Source of the DNA: Allomuricauda sp.
Lineage (GTDB): Bacteria; Bacteroidota; Bacteroidia; Flavobacteriales; Flavobacteriaceae
Length of the DNA: 64,000 nt
Reading direction: 5' to 3'
Assembly: GCF_013911645.1 (NCBI RefSeq)
Contig: NZ_JACESV010000003.1
Location: 124,001 to 188,000 of the forward strand
A program made the position numbers and the translations under genes. Positions 9,788 through 16,921 of this stretch are shown here, piece by piece. Below the pieces are notes generated by a model, which saw only the letters and a program-made list of their open reading frames with translations, was not told where the DNA came from and did no database searches. Positions within the stretch are counted from its first letter, which is position 1, and every line of letters starts with the position of its first letter.

Positions 9788-10596
9788 GGAAATTCAAATA
9801 ATCTGTACCCTCCAATAGCATTTTTGCCGCTCCATTTTTATGGAAAGAAAACAGTGGACCTTGCTCCATAAAACGATCGACCAAACTCGTTAGCTAGATT
9901 GGCTCACTTATTCCAGGAAGACCCGGTACAAGACTGGAAACACCGGACATGGTATACCACCTTCGCCGGATAGAATTGAGCACCCTCAAGACTAACGCAA
10001 AAGCCTGATCTTAAAATCACTAAATCCAAAAATTAGGTGGCTCTTATTTTCCGTTTTGGTGGTCTCAACCATCCGGCTCATCCAGGAAGTCTCGGGTGAA
10101 GTAACTGCCTATGAGTTCAAATGGAACCCAAAAGTAAAAGTAAAAATTCCAAAATCATTTACCGAAACCTATCGCTCAAATGTTAAAGTAATCAATAGTA
10201 GTAATTTCAGAGATTTTTTGATGTAGTTTCCTATTCAAATTTTTCTTGTACTCGTTTGTTATTGAAAGGTAAGTTGTATTTACTATTTGTACCATATTCC
10301 TTTATCGGACACCCCAATCTTGGACAGCGAAGTGTTCAAAGAACTGAGGACATCCTGCACATACAACTCTCCGATAACGTAAAGGCAGGTCACATCGATC
10401 CAGCGTCCAGCAATGACTATGTCAAAGGAGGTATGGGCGACAAAAAAGTCAGATCCCAATACGAGATCTATGATTACCTAAAATCAAGATCCGTACTTTA
10501 ATGGGTGGAACGGGTATGGGAAATACCGAAAGCGAGTTAATTGAACCAACGCAATTCGACCTTGATCATACCTGAAATAGTCACCGTTTGTTTCGA
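9788..10596. other. Gene-poor spacer with probable gene remnants
   Basis: Some 800 bases without a convincing gene. It holds one copy of the dispersed repeat (9935-9983). From about 10,010 there is an open + strand stretch of roughly 70 codons ending in TAG at 10224-10226, with no ATG; it encodes a hydrophobic segment (WLLFSVLVVSTIRLI) and a lysine-rich tail. An 81-codon frame follows at 10256-10501, then a second short frame (MGGTGMGNTESEL) directly after its stop. I recognise no family in any of them. The broken frames suggest decayed accessory DNA at the left edge of the Hip island. Confidence 0.45.
9935..9983 (+). repeat. Dispersed degenerate repeat, copy 1
   Basis: Begins with TGGAAA, contains CGGACATGGTATACCACC, then CGCCGGA and AATTGAGCA. 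The same ordered words recur in other non-coding spacers of this window (12276-12332, 14761-14816, 16690-16746 inverted, 18630-18786, 34827-34951). Origin unknown. Confidence 0.5.
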
Positions 10597-11835
10597 TCAA
10601 ATAGTCCCTATTCTGGATTTAATCAACTTGATGTTCGTTTTTGTCACACCATGTTCGTCAGCCAAAGTTTCCCAATAACCAAGGGCATGCTTGGTTTGGT
10701 CTATGATTTCATTGACCTTGGATTCTTTTAAACTTGCTTCCTCCCCTAATTTCAATAAATGTCCAATGGAAGGCGATTGTCCCTCTCCCATGACCATGGT
10801 ACTCTGTTGTCCCCGTGGACCTGATGAAAAGGTCAGGTCATAGGCGGGGGATAATTTCCACTCCCCGTTTTCACCCATAACAAAAGAAAAGTTCTTACCG
10901 TGGTCATCCCGGTTATGGGAGAGCACATTGAATACGGCAAGACGGAACATTTTCTCAATTTCCCGCACATCCTTGGTAAGGGCACCCGTAAGGGCAATCA
11001 AATCTTCATAGTCCAGGGATGGAGTCCTAAAGTTCGAATGCAATAGACCACTAGCTGTATGCATATGTAATCTTTTATCTCCCTCCCTATCAAAGCGTTG
11101 GGTAGCAAAATAGCCGGAACCTTTTGCCGCATTAAATAGATGTACGGGCATCATATCCACACCAGCTTCCTTGGCCATAAGGGCATATACATACTCGATT
11201 GCACCGGCATCGCTACCATCGCTACTGTTTGCAAATTTGACCAGCCAATGCTCATGGTCGGGCCCAAGGTCATGTTTTCCTGATATAATGTGGTTTTTTT
11301 TAGTATCCAAGCCAATAAGGGCTTTCGGACGGGCTCCCGCAGATGAACCATTCAGATTGATAAGTTCCTCCAGCACCTCATCGGCCGCTCCATCCAAAAT
11401 CTCCTGAGTGTGCTGCGAAAGTATATCCAAATCTATCGTATCTTTTTCAGTATCCTTCATACTATAATCAGGCTCATACACCAAAGCCCCAAGTCCTGTT
11501 GCACCAACATGGGTCAACCGGTCCAAAGATGAAAAATCATCTGGCAACAAATTTTGACTTCGAATATACCGGTCGAACAGCAGCCTCCCCCAACCATCCG
11601 GCAAACTGTCATTAAAGACACCGGGCAACCCCTCGAAGGGTTGATAGTCGAACACCTGAAGTCCAGGACCAAGGGGAAGTTTGATCGGGGATATTTCCAA
11701 TCCTGTTTTTATGAAATCCGTGTCGTATTCAAAATATGTTTTATAATCCCGAATGGCCAAGCGGCCCACTGGAATAGTATTTTTTCCAAAATCTATCCCT
11801 ACCCTTAATTCATTTATAGAAATATAAGTGCTCAT
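10597..11835 (-). CDS. hipA: HipA-family serine/threonine kinase toxin (module 1)
   Basis: A 412-residue HipA-like kinase, full length (about 410-440 in the family). The N-terminal subdomain ends with the typical LTHVGATGLGAL segment (about 107-117). The glycine-rich loop is G163-SSAGARPK. Catalytic residues lie in N308-R-D-D-H-G-K-N315, and the metal-binding motif is PAYD (D333). HipA enzymes phosphorylate aminoacyl-tRNA synthetases and stop growth; the target here is unknown. The start overlaps the stop of the upstream hipB by 4 bp, the usual translational coupling. All recognised catalytic positions are intact, so it should be active. Confidence 0.88.
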   Translation of the reverse strand: MSTYISINELRVGIDFGKNTIPVGRLAIRDYKTYFEYDTDFIKTGLEISPIKLPLGPGLQVFDYQPFEGLPGVFNDSLPDGWGRLLFDRYIRSQNLLPDDFSSLDRLTHVGATGLGALVYEPDYSMKDTEKDTIDLDILSQHTQEILDGAADEVLEELINLNGSSAGARPKALIGLDTKKNHIISGKHDLGPDHEHWLVKFANSSDGSDAGAIEYVYALMAKEAGVDMMPVHLFNAAKGSGYFATQRFDREGDKRLHMHTASGLLHSNFRTPSLDYEDLIALTGALTKDVREIEKMFRLAVFNVLSHNRDDHGKNFSFVMGENGEWKLSPAYDLTFSSGPRGQQSTMVMGEGQSPSIGHLLKLGEEASLKESKVNEIIDQTKHALGYWETLADEHGVTKTNIKLIKSRIGTI

Positions 11836-12134
11836 TCGTGCTTACCCCTTTTGGGCTTTTTATCATCTTTGGCCAATACATCATCGATGGATGAAAAATT
11901 GCTTTCCACAGGTTCGGTAACTGTTATAAGCTTATCCATAAACCCCAGCGTCAGGGCCAACTTTAAAAAAGATTCCAGGGAAATGCTTCCCTTTTGTTCG
12001 AATTTACGCAACGAGGATAAGCTTACTCCCGAGCGCTCCGCCAATCCTTTTTGGGTCAATTCCCTTCCAAGGCGCAGATCCCTCATGTTCTGAGCTATTC
12101 TTTTTTGAGCTCTTCTTTGAGTAATAAGTGACAT
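11832..12134 (-). CDS. hipB: HipB-like XRE antitoxin/repressor (module 1)
   Basis: About 100 residues from the ATG at 12134. The frame extends to a TTG at 12155, but that codon lies inside a -7-like box (12153-12160), so the ATG is preferred. Residues about 13-70 form an XRE helix-turn-helix (LTQKGLAERSGVSLSSL), followed by a charged tail (KKPKRGK). In the family HipB neutralises HipA and represses the operon by binding palindromes near the promoter; two such sites flank the promoter here. It overlaps hipA by 4 bp. Confidence 0.85.
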   Translation of the reverse strand: MSLITQRRAQKRIAQNMRDLRLGRELTQKGLAERSGVSLSSLRKFEQKGSISLESFLKLALTLGFMDKLITVTEPVESNFSSIDDVLAKDDKKPKRGKHE

Positions 12135-12189
12135 TATAATGATAGTTATATACAAATATACATAATAATTACCACTATAATGATAGTTA
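12135..12189 (-). promoter_or_regulatory. hipB1 promoter with two flanking operators
   Basis: Two identical 14-bp copies of TATAATGATAGTTA lie at 12135-12148 and 12176-12189. The second sits in the dyad ACTAT-AATG-ATAGT (12174-12187). Between them, read on the minus strand, is TATATTTG (12153-12160), a match to the Bacteroidota -7 consensus TAnnTTTG, about 18 nt from the ATG. The arrangement fits autorepression by HipB1. The sites are read from sequence; binding is inferred. Confidence 0.6.
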
Positions 12190-12275
12190 CATTAAAACAC
12201 CCCTATTTTTATTAAAAATCATTTCATAAATCCCTTCGGGAAAAATCGGCCTAAACCCTCACCTAGAACGCTATC

Positions 12276-12332
12276 TGGTGGAAAGGACGTACATAGTATA
12301 CAACCTCCGCCGGATTAATGTGAGCATAGCAA
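12276..12332 (+). repeat. Dispersed degenerate repeat, copy 2
   Basis: Reads TGGTGGAAAGGACG, then ACATAGTATACAACC, CGCCGGATTAA and TGAGCATAGCAA. Same order of words as copy 1 at 9935-9983 and the downstream part of the copies at 18.6 and 34.8 kb. Confidence 0.5.
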
Positions 12333-12977
12333 TATTTATTGCAAACCCTTTATGGCGTAGTCTGAAACGCTTTCTTAATGGTTCAAAAATATCCGTTTTC
12401 AATGGTTATCTTTGACCGTTTTTTGCAGTATGATTTCCATTTGGACAAAAGTACTTTTTTAACCCGCTATTTTAGGAAAATTAAGATAAACAGATTAATA
12501 ATTTTTTCCTAAAACTTCATTACAAATAACCAAATTGGAATCTCTTCTAGTCGAAAATCGTGTATGAGCATATGTTGTAGGTAAGCTCTCCTTAAAAACC
12601 GAACTGTTATAAAAGAAGCACAGAGTCGGAAGAAATCCGATAATACTTGATTTTTCACACTAGTATTTACAAATGACATAGATTCAAATAGCTTTGTGCT
12701 CGCGCCCACCTTTTATATGACCATCATGTTTGCACCTATTTTTATTGTGGCGCACTTATTTTAAAATAGCTTGCGCCAATATTTTATTAATAAGGATAAA
12801 AAGTACCCACTTTTCATTTATTGCACCCGTTTTTAACTGTATAGTTCTTCCTGAAGAAGGTATTATCTCCGGCTAAGCAGCCATTATACACAAGCCAAGG
12901 CTAGCTGTCCCATAAAAGAAAAATATAAACTGTAGCTGGTATAATTTTTTATTCCAAATTCTCTTTCAGCGTATTTA

Positions 12978-13014
12978 TTCACCAAAAATATGTATTTATG
13001 GTGAATACGTTCAC
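12978..13014 (+). promoter_or_regulatory. Nested inverted repeats upstream of a truncated frame
   Basis: TTCACCA (12978-12984) is inverted as TGGTGAA (12999-13005), and GTGAA-TACG-TTCAC forms a second dyad at 13001-13014. The dyads end 4 bp before the ATG at 13019. The layout looks like an autoregulated operator left behind when most of the gene was lost. Confidence 0.4.
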
Positions 13015-13018
13015 TAAA

Positions 13019-13072
13019 ATGATAAAAAGACAACTTGAAGAAACTACAACCAAAAAAAGTAGATTAAGGTAA
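13019..13072 (+). pseudogene. Truncated frame, possibly the start of a DUF4143-type ATPase gene
   Basis: An ATG-initiated 17-codon frame (MIKRQLEETTTKKSRLR) ending in TAA. The first residues resemble the usual N-terminus of AAA/DUF4143 ATPases (MIKRxLE...), and an intact ATPase of this kind lies at 16.9-18.1 kb. The match is only a few residues, so the assignment is weak. Confidence 0.25.
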
Positions 13073-13101
13073 GGCTATTATCCTGGTAGGTTGGACTGGA
13101 T

Positions 13102-14373
13102 TTAAATCAGTTCAGAAAACTCCCCTAAAATGGCCTTAGTAACATCCACGGGAATTTTTAAATCATTGGTAATTTCCTCCCAATCGCTACCTGCAAGTTG
13201 GACTTCTTCAATGATTCCTTTAGCATCGCGAATGGCATGGGTCTCGGCCAGGGACATTAAATCTTCCAACAGTATTTCAGAACGCTTACCATTAATTGAA
13301 AGGGCCCTGGACACATTGCTATAATTCAAATTTATGTTAAGGGGATAGGTTAGATCGTAGGCAGGAGCCAATTCCCACGAGTCATTCTCCTTTTGGTAGA
13401 TGAAGCTATGGTTCTTCAGATGATCGTCAGTATTGGCATAGATGACATTAAATACCATTCTTCGAAACAACTGAACAATATCCCGATAAGGCACCTTTAG
13501 GTCGAGGGCCAGCTTGAAAAGGTTTTCATAACTTGAATCCTCTGGTTTTTTGAAATCCCATCCTGTCAGGCCACTTGCAGTCAGTACATGCTGCTTTGAG
13601 CCCGCTTGGCGGTCATATCTCAGGGTAGCAAAGTGCCTGCCCTGAATCAATTTGGAAGGCATCATATATATCTTGGCTTTTTTGGCCATTAAGTAGTAGG
13701 CATATTCCACTTTCTCCCGATTGTATTGTTTGGGACCATCTTCATCAAGGTTTAATTTGACCAGGTAATGATGGTAATCCTTACCATAATGAATATCTCC
13801 TGGAACGATGTTGCCTGTTTCCTTATGTTCCGATATCAAAATCTTGGGTCTTGCCCCTCCTGCGGATGTACCGATTTTAAAAATGTTCAAAAGTGATGTT
13901 TCATCAAGCGACTTTCCGGAAGTTCCCTTTTTCAATTCCAAAACCTCTTGGAGCACTTCAACAACCTCGGCTATATCGATGGTGGTTGAATCTGGAATTT
14001 CTGCAATGGGCTCATACTCCAAGGCCCCCATACCCCGGTTACCAACATAGGTAAGCTGCTCCAACGGTGTTATCTTTTGAAAATCCCGATTGGTGGATTC
14101 CAACCACTCTTTGAAAATGATGTTGCCGAACATATCCGGCAATGAATCCGCAATCATGGGAGGTAGTCCGCGAAAGGTTTCCCCTTGGTATTTGGTAAAG
14201 ACTTGGACCGGTTTTATCCGTTTGAAGATGTATGGAAAAACTCTGGAAAACACATTGGTATCCAAGAATTTGGGACTGTATTGAAAAAAGGAAGCACGTT
14301 TGTCAACATCGTATCCCAATCTTCCGATTTCTGTATCAAAAAGGCAAACCCTTATAATATCGTTCTTTGCCAT
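13102..14373 (-). CDS. hipA: HipA-family serine/threonine kinase toxin (module 2)
   Basis: A 423-residue full-length HipA-like kinase, clearly different in sequence from module 1. The N-terminal subdomain ends with LTYVGNRGMGALEYEP (about 107-122). The glycine-rich loop is G168-TSAGGARPK. The catalytic motif is N314-T-D-D-H-L-K-N321, and the metal-binding motif is PAYD (D340). It begins 1 bp after the stop codon of hipB2. Expected role: kinase toxin held by HipB2. Differences in the N-terminal region suggest a different antitoxin pairing or target from module 1, which is an inference. Confidence 0.88.
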   Translation of the reverse strand: MAKNDIIRVCLFDTEIGRLGYDVDKRASFFQYSPKFLDTNVFSRVFPYIFKRIKPVQVFTKYQGETFRGLPPMIADSLPDMFGNIIFKEWLESTNRDFQKITPLEQLTYVGNRGMGALEYEPIAEIPDSTTIDIAEVVEVLQEVLELKKGTSGKSLDETSLLNIFKIGTSAGGARPKILISEHKETGNIVPGDIHYGKDYHHYLVKLNLDEDGPKQYNREKVEYAYYLMAKKAKIYMMPSKLIQGRHFATLRYDRQAGSKQHVLTASGLTGWDFKKPEDSSYENLFKLALDLKVPYRDIVQLFRRMVFNVIYANTDDHLKNHSFIYQKENDSWELAPAYDLTYPLNINLNYSNVSRALSINGKRSEILLEDLMSLAETHAIRDAKGIIEEVQLAGSDWEEITNDLKIPVDVTKAILGEFSELI

Positions 14374-14374
14374 A

Positions 14375-14638
14375 TCAATACATGGATTCCGGGTTATTGG
14401 TGTCAGCTATACCATGCAATGCCCTGTAAAAATCGTCCATCAGGTCAAAGTGCTTAGCAATTTTCAGGAAAGTATCCAAGGTGGCGTTTTTTCCATTTTC
14501 AAAATTTTGGATGGTATAACGGGATATGCCCAAAGCTTCTCCTAGTTCCGTCTGTGACATTTCATACCTTTGGCGTTGCTGCCTACAAAGACTTCCCAAG
14601 GTTTTTTTGACTTCCCCTATTGAAAGTGAATCAATCAT
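14375..14638 (-). CDS. hipB: HipB-like XRE antitoxin/repressor (module 2)
   Basis: An 87-residue XRE-family protein with a helix-turn-helix at about residues 23-60 (MSQTELGEALGISRYTIQ) and a short C-terminal tail. One base separates its stop from the hipA2 start. The ATG at 14638 lies about 20 nt from a TATATTTG -7 box, which supports the start. By family it is antitoxin and autorepressor for HipA2. Confidence 0.87.
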   Translation of the reverse strand: MIDSLSIGEVKKTLGSLCRQQRQRYEMSQTELGEALGISRYTIQNFENGKNATLDTFLKIAKHFDLMDDFYRALHGIADTNNPESMY

Positions 14639-14643
14639 TTTTA

Positions 14644-14695
14644 GTTTATTATATTAAACAAATATACGCATAAACGGCTATAATGTTTAATATAA
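14644..14695 (-). promoter_or_regulatory. hipB2 promoter with two operators
   Basis: An 11-bp inverted repeat, TTATATTAAAC (14649-14659) and GTTTAATATAA (14685-14695), brackets a minus-strand TATATTTG -7 box at 14659-14666. The promoter-proximal copy is itself part of a dyad GTTTA...TAAAC (14644-14659). The layout matches module 1 although the operator sequence differs. Confidence 0.6.
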
Positions 14696-14760
14696 CAGTC
14701 ATAACCAATCTTCTAATAAAGAAATATTTCCCTTTTTATGTTCCAAATACCACGACATAA

Positions 14761-14816
14761 CTGGAAACGCTGGTCAAACCATACCACCTCAACAGAAAAG
14801 AATTGAGCACACCCTA
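14761..14816 (+). repeat. Dispersed degenerate repeat, copy 3
   Basis: CTGGAAACGCTGG, then CATACCACCTC and GAATTGAGCACACCCTA; the last part closely matches copy 1 (GAATTGAGCACCCTCA). It lies between hipB2 and the hipT gene of module 3. Confidence 0.5.
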
Positions 14817-14912
14817 GTATAGTTGTCAAAAAAAGCATACATAATCGGAAAATATCCGATTATCTAGTCATATAGTTACAATATGGATTTTAAAACACTA
14901 CTAAATGAATCG

Positions 14913-15836
14913 TTAAAACATTTTCAACCGATGCTCAAGTATTTTGGAATACTTTTCTTTCATGTCATCGGAAAGAAAAGAAACCGATATGAGCTCCTCC
15001 CATTTCTCCTTTGCCTGAAACATATCCTGAAGTATGGTTTCTACAGTTTTATCATTCAATTGCAATCTTTCCTTCGCATAGTAATCCATAAAGTCTGAGG
15101 CTTTCAAATTACTTTTCTTTCCTTTCAGGGTCAATGCGATTTCTTCTTCAGGATTGTTGATCGCAATGGAGGAGTTCAACAAATCGTAAGCAGGTGCCAA
15201 CGTCGTTTTGCCATTCTTTGTAATTAGGGAAAAGTTTTTAAGGTGCATGTCCTCGTTGCCAGTCACAAAACAATAAACTATCCTTTTGAAAAATTCTACT
15301 TTCTCAACTACTGGAAACGTACAAAATTCTTCGATAACGGACACCAATTTCTCCATACTAAAACGATACTTGGTATCCCTGGTATTTCCTGTCAATTGGG
15401 CAAAATCTTCCGTTGCATATTTTTTTCCCTTGCCATATCTGTCAAAACGCTTGATAAAATAGGACAGACTACCGTCTTTGCCATAAACCATACCATGAAA
15501 AGGCACATTGATCCCAATGACTTTGGCCATTCGCATAGTGAGGTCTTCATTCTCGGGCAATTGGGGAAAAATATCATTTTGGGGTTTTATGATATAAGTC
15601 CCAAATTGGTCCACAACTTTAAATTCCTGGTCGACTACGGAAATACTCGCACTTAATTTAGGCTGCACGCCCTGTATGGATAATTTCTTTGCCCTGTTTG
15701 CCGCCTCTCTCCTTAATTCCGAAGCTGTATAGGGCAAATCATATAAACCGGTTAACTTGGCGGCAATCATTTTGAGCCCTTTCTCACTATACTTTGCCGT
15801 ACCGCACTGTTCATATGTGATAGGACACCTATTCAT
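14913..15836 (-). CDS. hipT: HipT kinase toxin of a tripartite HipBST module
   Basis: A 307-residue HipA-like kinase lacking the N-terminal subdomain, as in HipT of the HipBST systems (E. coli HipT is about 335). The glycine-rich loop is S53-I-Q-G-V-Q-P-K-L. The probable ATP lysine is K84 (YIIKP), catalysis lies in G193-N-E-D-M-H-L-K-N201, and metal binding is at PAYD (D218). In known HipT the loop carries paired serines (SxS) used for autophosphorylation; here the second is glutamine. The start overlaps hipS by 8 bp. In the family HipT phosphorylates tryptophanyl-tRNA synthetase; that target is not proven here. Confidence 0.85.
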   Translation of the reverse strand: MNRCPITYEQCGTAKYSEKGLKMIAAKLTGLYDLPYTASELRREAANRAKKLSIQGVQPKLSASISVVDQEFKVVDQFGTYIIKPQNDIFPQLPENEDLTMRMAKVIGINVPFHGMVYGKDGSLSYFIKRFDRYGKGKKYATEDFAQLTGNTRDTKYRFSMEKLVSVIEEFCTFPVVEKVEFFKRIVYCFVTGNEDMHLKNFSLITKNGKTTLAPAYDLLNSSIAINNPEEEIALTLKGKKSNLKASDFMDYYAKERLQLNDKTVETILQDMFQAKEKWEELISVSFLSDDMKEKYSKILEHRLKMF

Positions 15837-16143
15837 CTTCCATAGGTTCTACAGTTACAGCACCTACCAAATCAGCACCGGTGGCCATTAATTGGGAGAA
15901 ATAATCCTTTTGATCAATTTTGGAAATCCTAAGTAGACCTTCCAACATGATACCTTCGGGCAACAACCCTTCAAAAAAGGGAGGAAACCCATCAAAACTA
16001 AATCCCTTTTCGTTAACGGGCATGGTCAATGAAATCGCCTGACCACTGTAATCGTCATCATAATCAAACCTATATTTCGATTGGGACAATTCTGTTAAAA
16101 CCCCTGCCCTTTTTCCATGGGCATATACCAATGCCTTTCTCAT
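15829..16143 (-). CDS. hipS: HipS antitoxin, detached N-terminal HipA subdomain
   Basis: A 104-residue protein equal to the N-terminal subdomain 1 of HipA. It has the family phrases FFEGLLPEG (about 56-64) and ATGADLVGAVTV near the C-terminus. In tripartite HipBST modules this small protein is the main antitoxin for HipT. It is encoded between hipB (4-bp overlap) and hipT (8-bp overlap), the canonical order. Its own ATG and stop, and length close to E. coli HipS (about 100), argue against it being one half of a broken hipA. Confidence 0.85.
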   Translation of the reverse strand: MRKALVYAHGKRAGVLTELSQSKYRFDYDDDYSGQAISLTMPVNEKGFSFDGFPPFFEGLLPEGIMLEGLLRISKIDQKDYFSQLMATGADLVGAVTVEPMEDE

Positions 16144-16349
16144 TTGTTATCAGTCAATGGGCTTTTAAATTCCACGGTTATGTTCAAGACACGGAGTACG
16201 GCTAGAATGTTGCTCCAACGAACAGTTTCCTTATTTTTTTCGATATCAAAGACGGTTGTCTTACCTATACCGGCCAAATTGGCCAATTCAAGCTGTGTCA
16301 GCCCGGCTCTATTGCGATGGTTTTTAACCAACAAACCTAAATCAACCAT
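16140..16349 (-). CDS. hipB: HipB-like XRE regulator of the HipBST module
   Basis: A 69-residue protein that is nearly all helix-turn-helix (residues about 8-60, LTQLELANLAGIGKTTV). It is first in the hipB-hipS-hipT operon and overlaps hipS by 4 bp. In HipBST systems HipB mainly binds DNA and strengthens neutralisation by HipS. Three 18-bp dyads upstream are its likely operators. The ATG at 16349 lies about 18 nt from a TATATTTA box (16368-16375), which supports this start. Confidence 0.83.
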   Translation of the reverse strand: MVDLGLLVKNHRNRAGLTQLELANLAGIGKTTVFDIEKNKETVRWSNILAVLRVLNITVEFKSPLTDNK

Positions 16350-16352
16350 ATA

Positions 16353-16511
16353 TTACCGTTTTAGCGGTAAATATAAATATTTTATTTAAAAAAAGGTTTT
16401 TAAAAGCAATAATTTATATTTTTTTACCGCTATAACAGTAAATTTAACGATGCTTTATTATTTATCCATCTACACCAACATGTTATTCAAATATTACTGC
16501 TATAACAGTAA
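16353..16511 (-). promoter_or_regulatory. Three regularly spaced 18-bp operators upstream of hipBST
   Basis: TTACCG-TTTTAG-CGGTAA at 16353-16370, TTACCG-CTATAA-CAGTAA at 16424-16441 and TTACTG-CTATAA-CAGTAA at 16494-16511. Starts are 71 and 70 bp apart, close to seven helical turns. The proximal copy overlaps a minus-strand TATATTTA box (16368-16375), so occupancy would block transcription. No other gene lies in this stretch. Confidence 0.65.
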
Positions 16512-16921
16512 TACAATCGAATATTTAGTTCTTCTTTTTTTGCACGGAAGCATTGATCAATAGCGATAAACTTTAAAATCTCTTTTCCCACCAAAGTGGA
16601 AAGGACGGATACTGAGAACCACTAAAAACGGAAAAATCATCTCACCTAATATTTCATTCTAAGATACAGTATAACTGTATGATATCACCTATTTAACTAT
16701 GCTCATTTTTTCCGGCTAAGGTGGTATACAAGGCCTGTTTTTTCCACTACTTAATAACTTGATAAGAAACTGCTATTAAGTCTGCCTCTACTCTTATACA
16801 GACCGTTGGAGGACATTCAGCTAAACCTGAATTTCATGTCACCAAAACCAAATATTGGATGGCTTAAATTTTGTGTCTTAATTGGTCTAAACCATTCGGC
16901 ACATACAATGCTGACAATTAA
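16512..16921. other. Spacer between hipBST operators and ATPase gene
   Basis: About 410 bases with no supported gene. It contains a weak repeat relative near 16,600-16,650 (GTGGAAAGGACGGATACTGAG) and an inverted repeat copy at 16690-16746. Confidence 0.4.
16690..16746 (-). repeat. Dispersed degenerate repeat, inverted copy
   Basis: On the minus strand it reads GTGGAAAAAACAGG, then CTTGTATACCACCTTAGCCGGA and AATGAGCATAG, matching the word order of the + strand copies at 9.9, 12.3 and 14.8 kb. Confidence 0.45.

Larger units (their letters stand above)
12190..13101. other. Long spacer between Hip modules 1 and 2
   Basis: About 910 bases with no supported intact gene. It contains dispersed repeat copy 2 (12276-12332), a weak inverted relative near 12,850-12,905 (TTAGCCGGA on the minus strand), and a short truncated frame with a palindromic promoter region at 12978-13072. 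AT-rich throughout. One minus-strand frame at 12509-12709 has no recognisable features and was not accepted. Confidence 0.4.

Noticed and set aside
10256..10501. An 81-codon protein gene
   Set aside because: No recognisable motif, no promoter-like box and no homologous neighbour; it sits among broken frames, so I treat it as part of a remnant region.
12509..12709. A 66-codon minus-strand gene in the Hip spacer
   Set aside because: Composition and sequence show no domain, and nothing supports a start; likely chance.
14913..16143. A frameshifted hipA pseudogene
   Set aside because: The two parts have proper starts and stops, an 8-bp coding overlap and the lengths of HipS and HipT, and the order hipB-hipS-hipT is that of known tripartite modules.
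16353..16511. A CRISPR array
   Set aside because: Only three dyads, and the intervening sequence is about 52 bp and AT-rich; no cas genes. They fit repressor sites.
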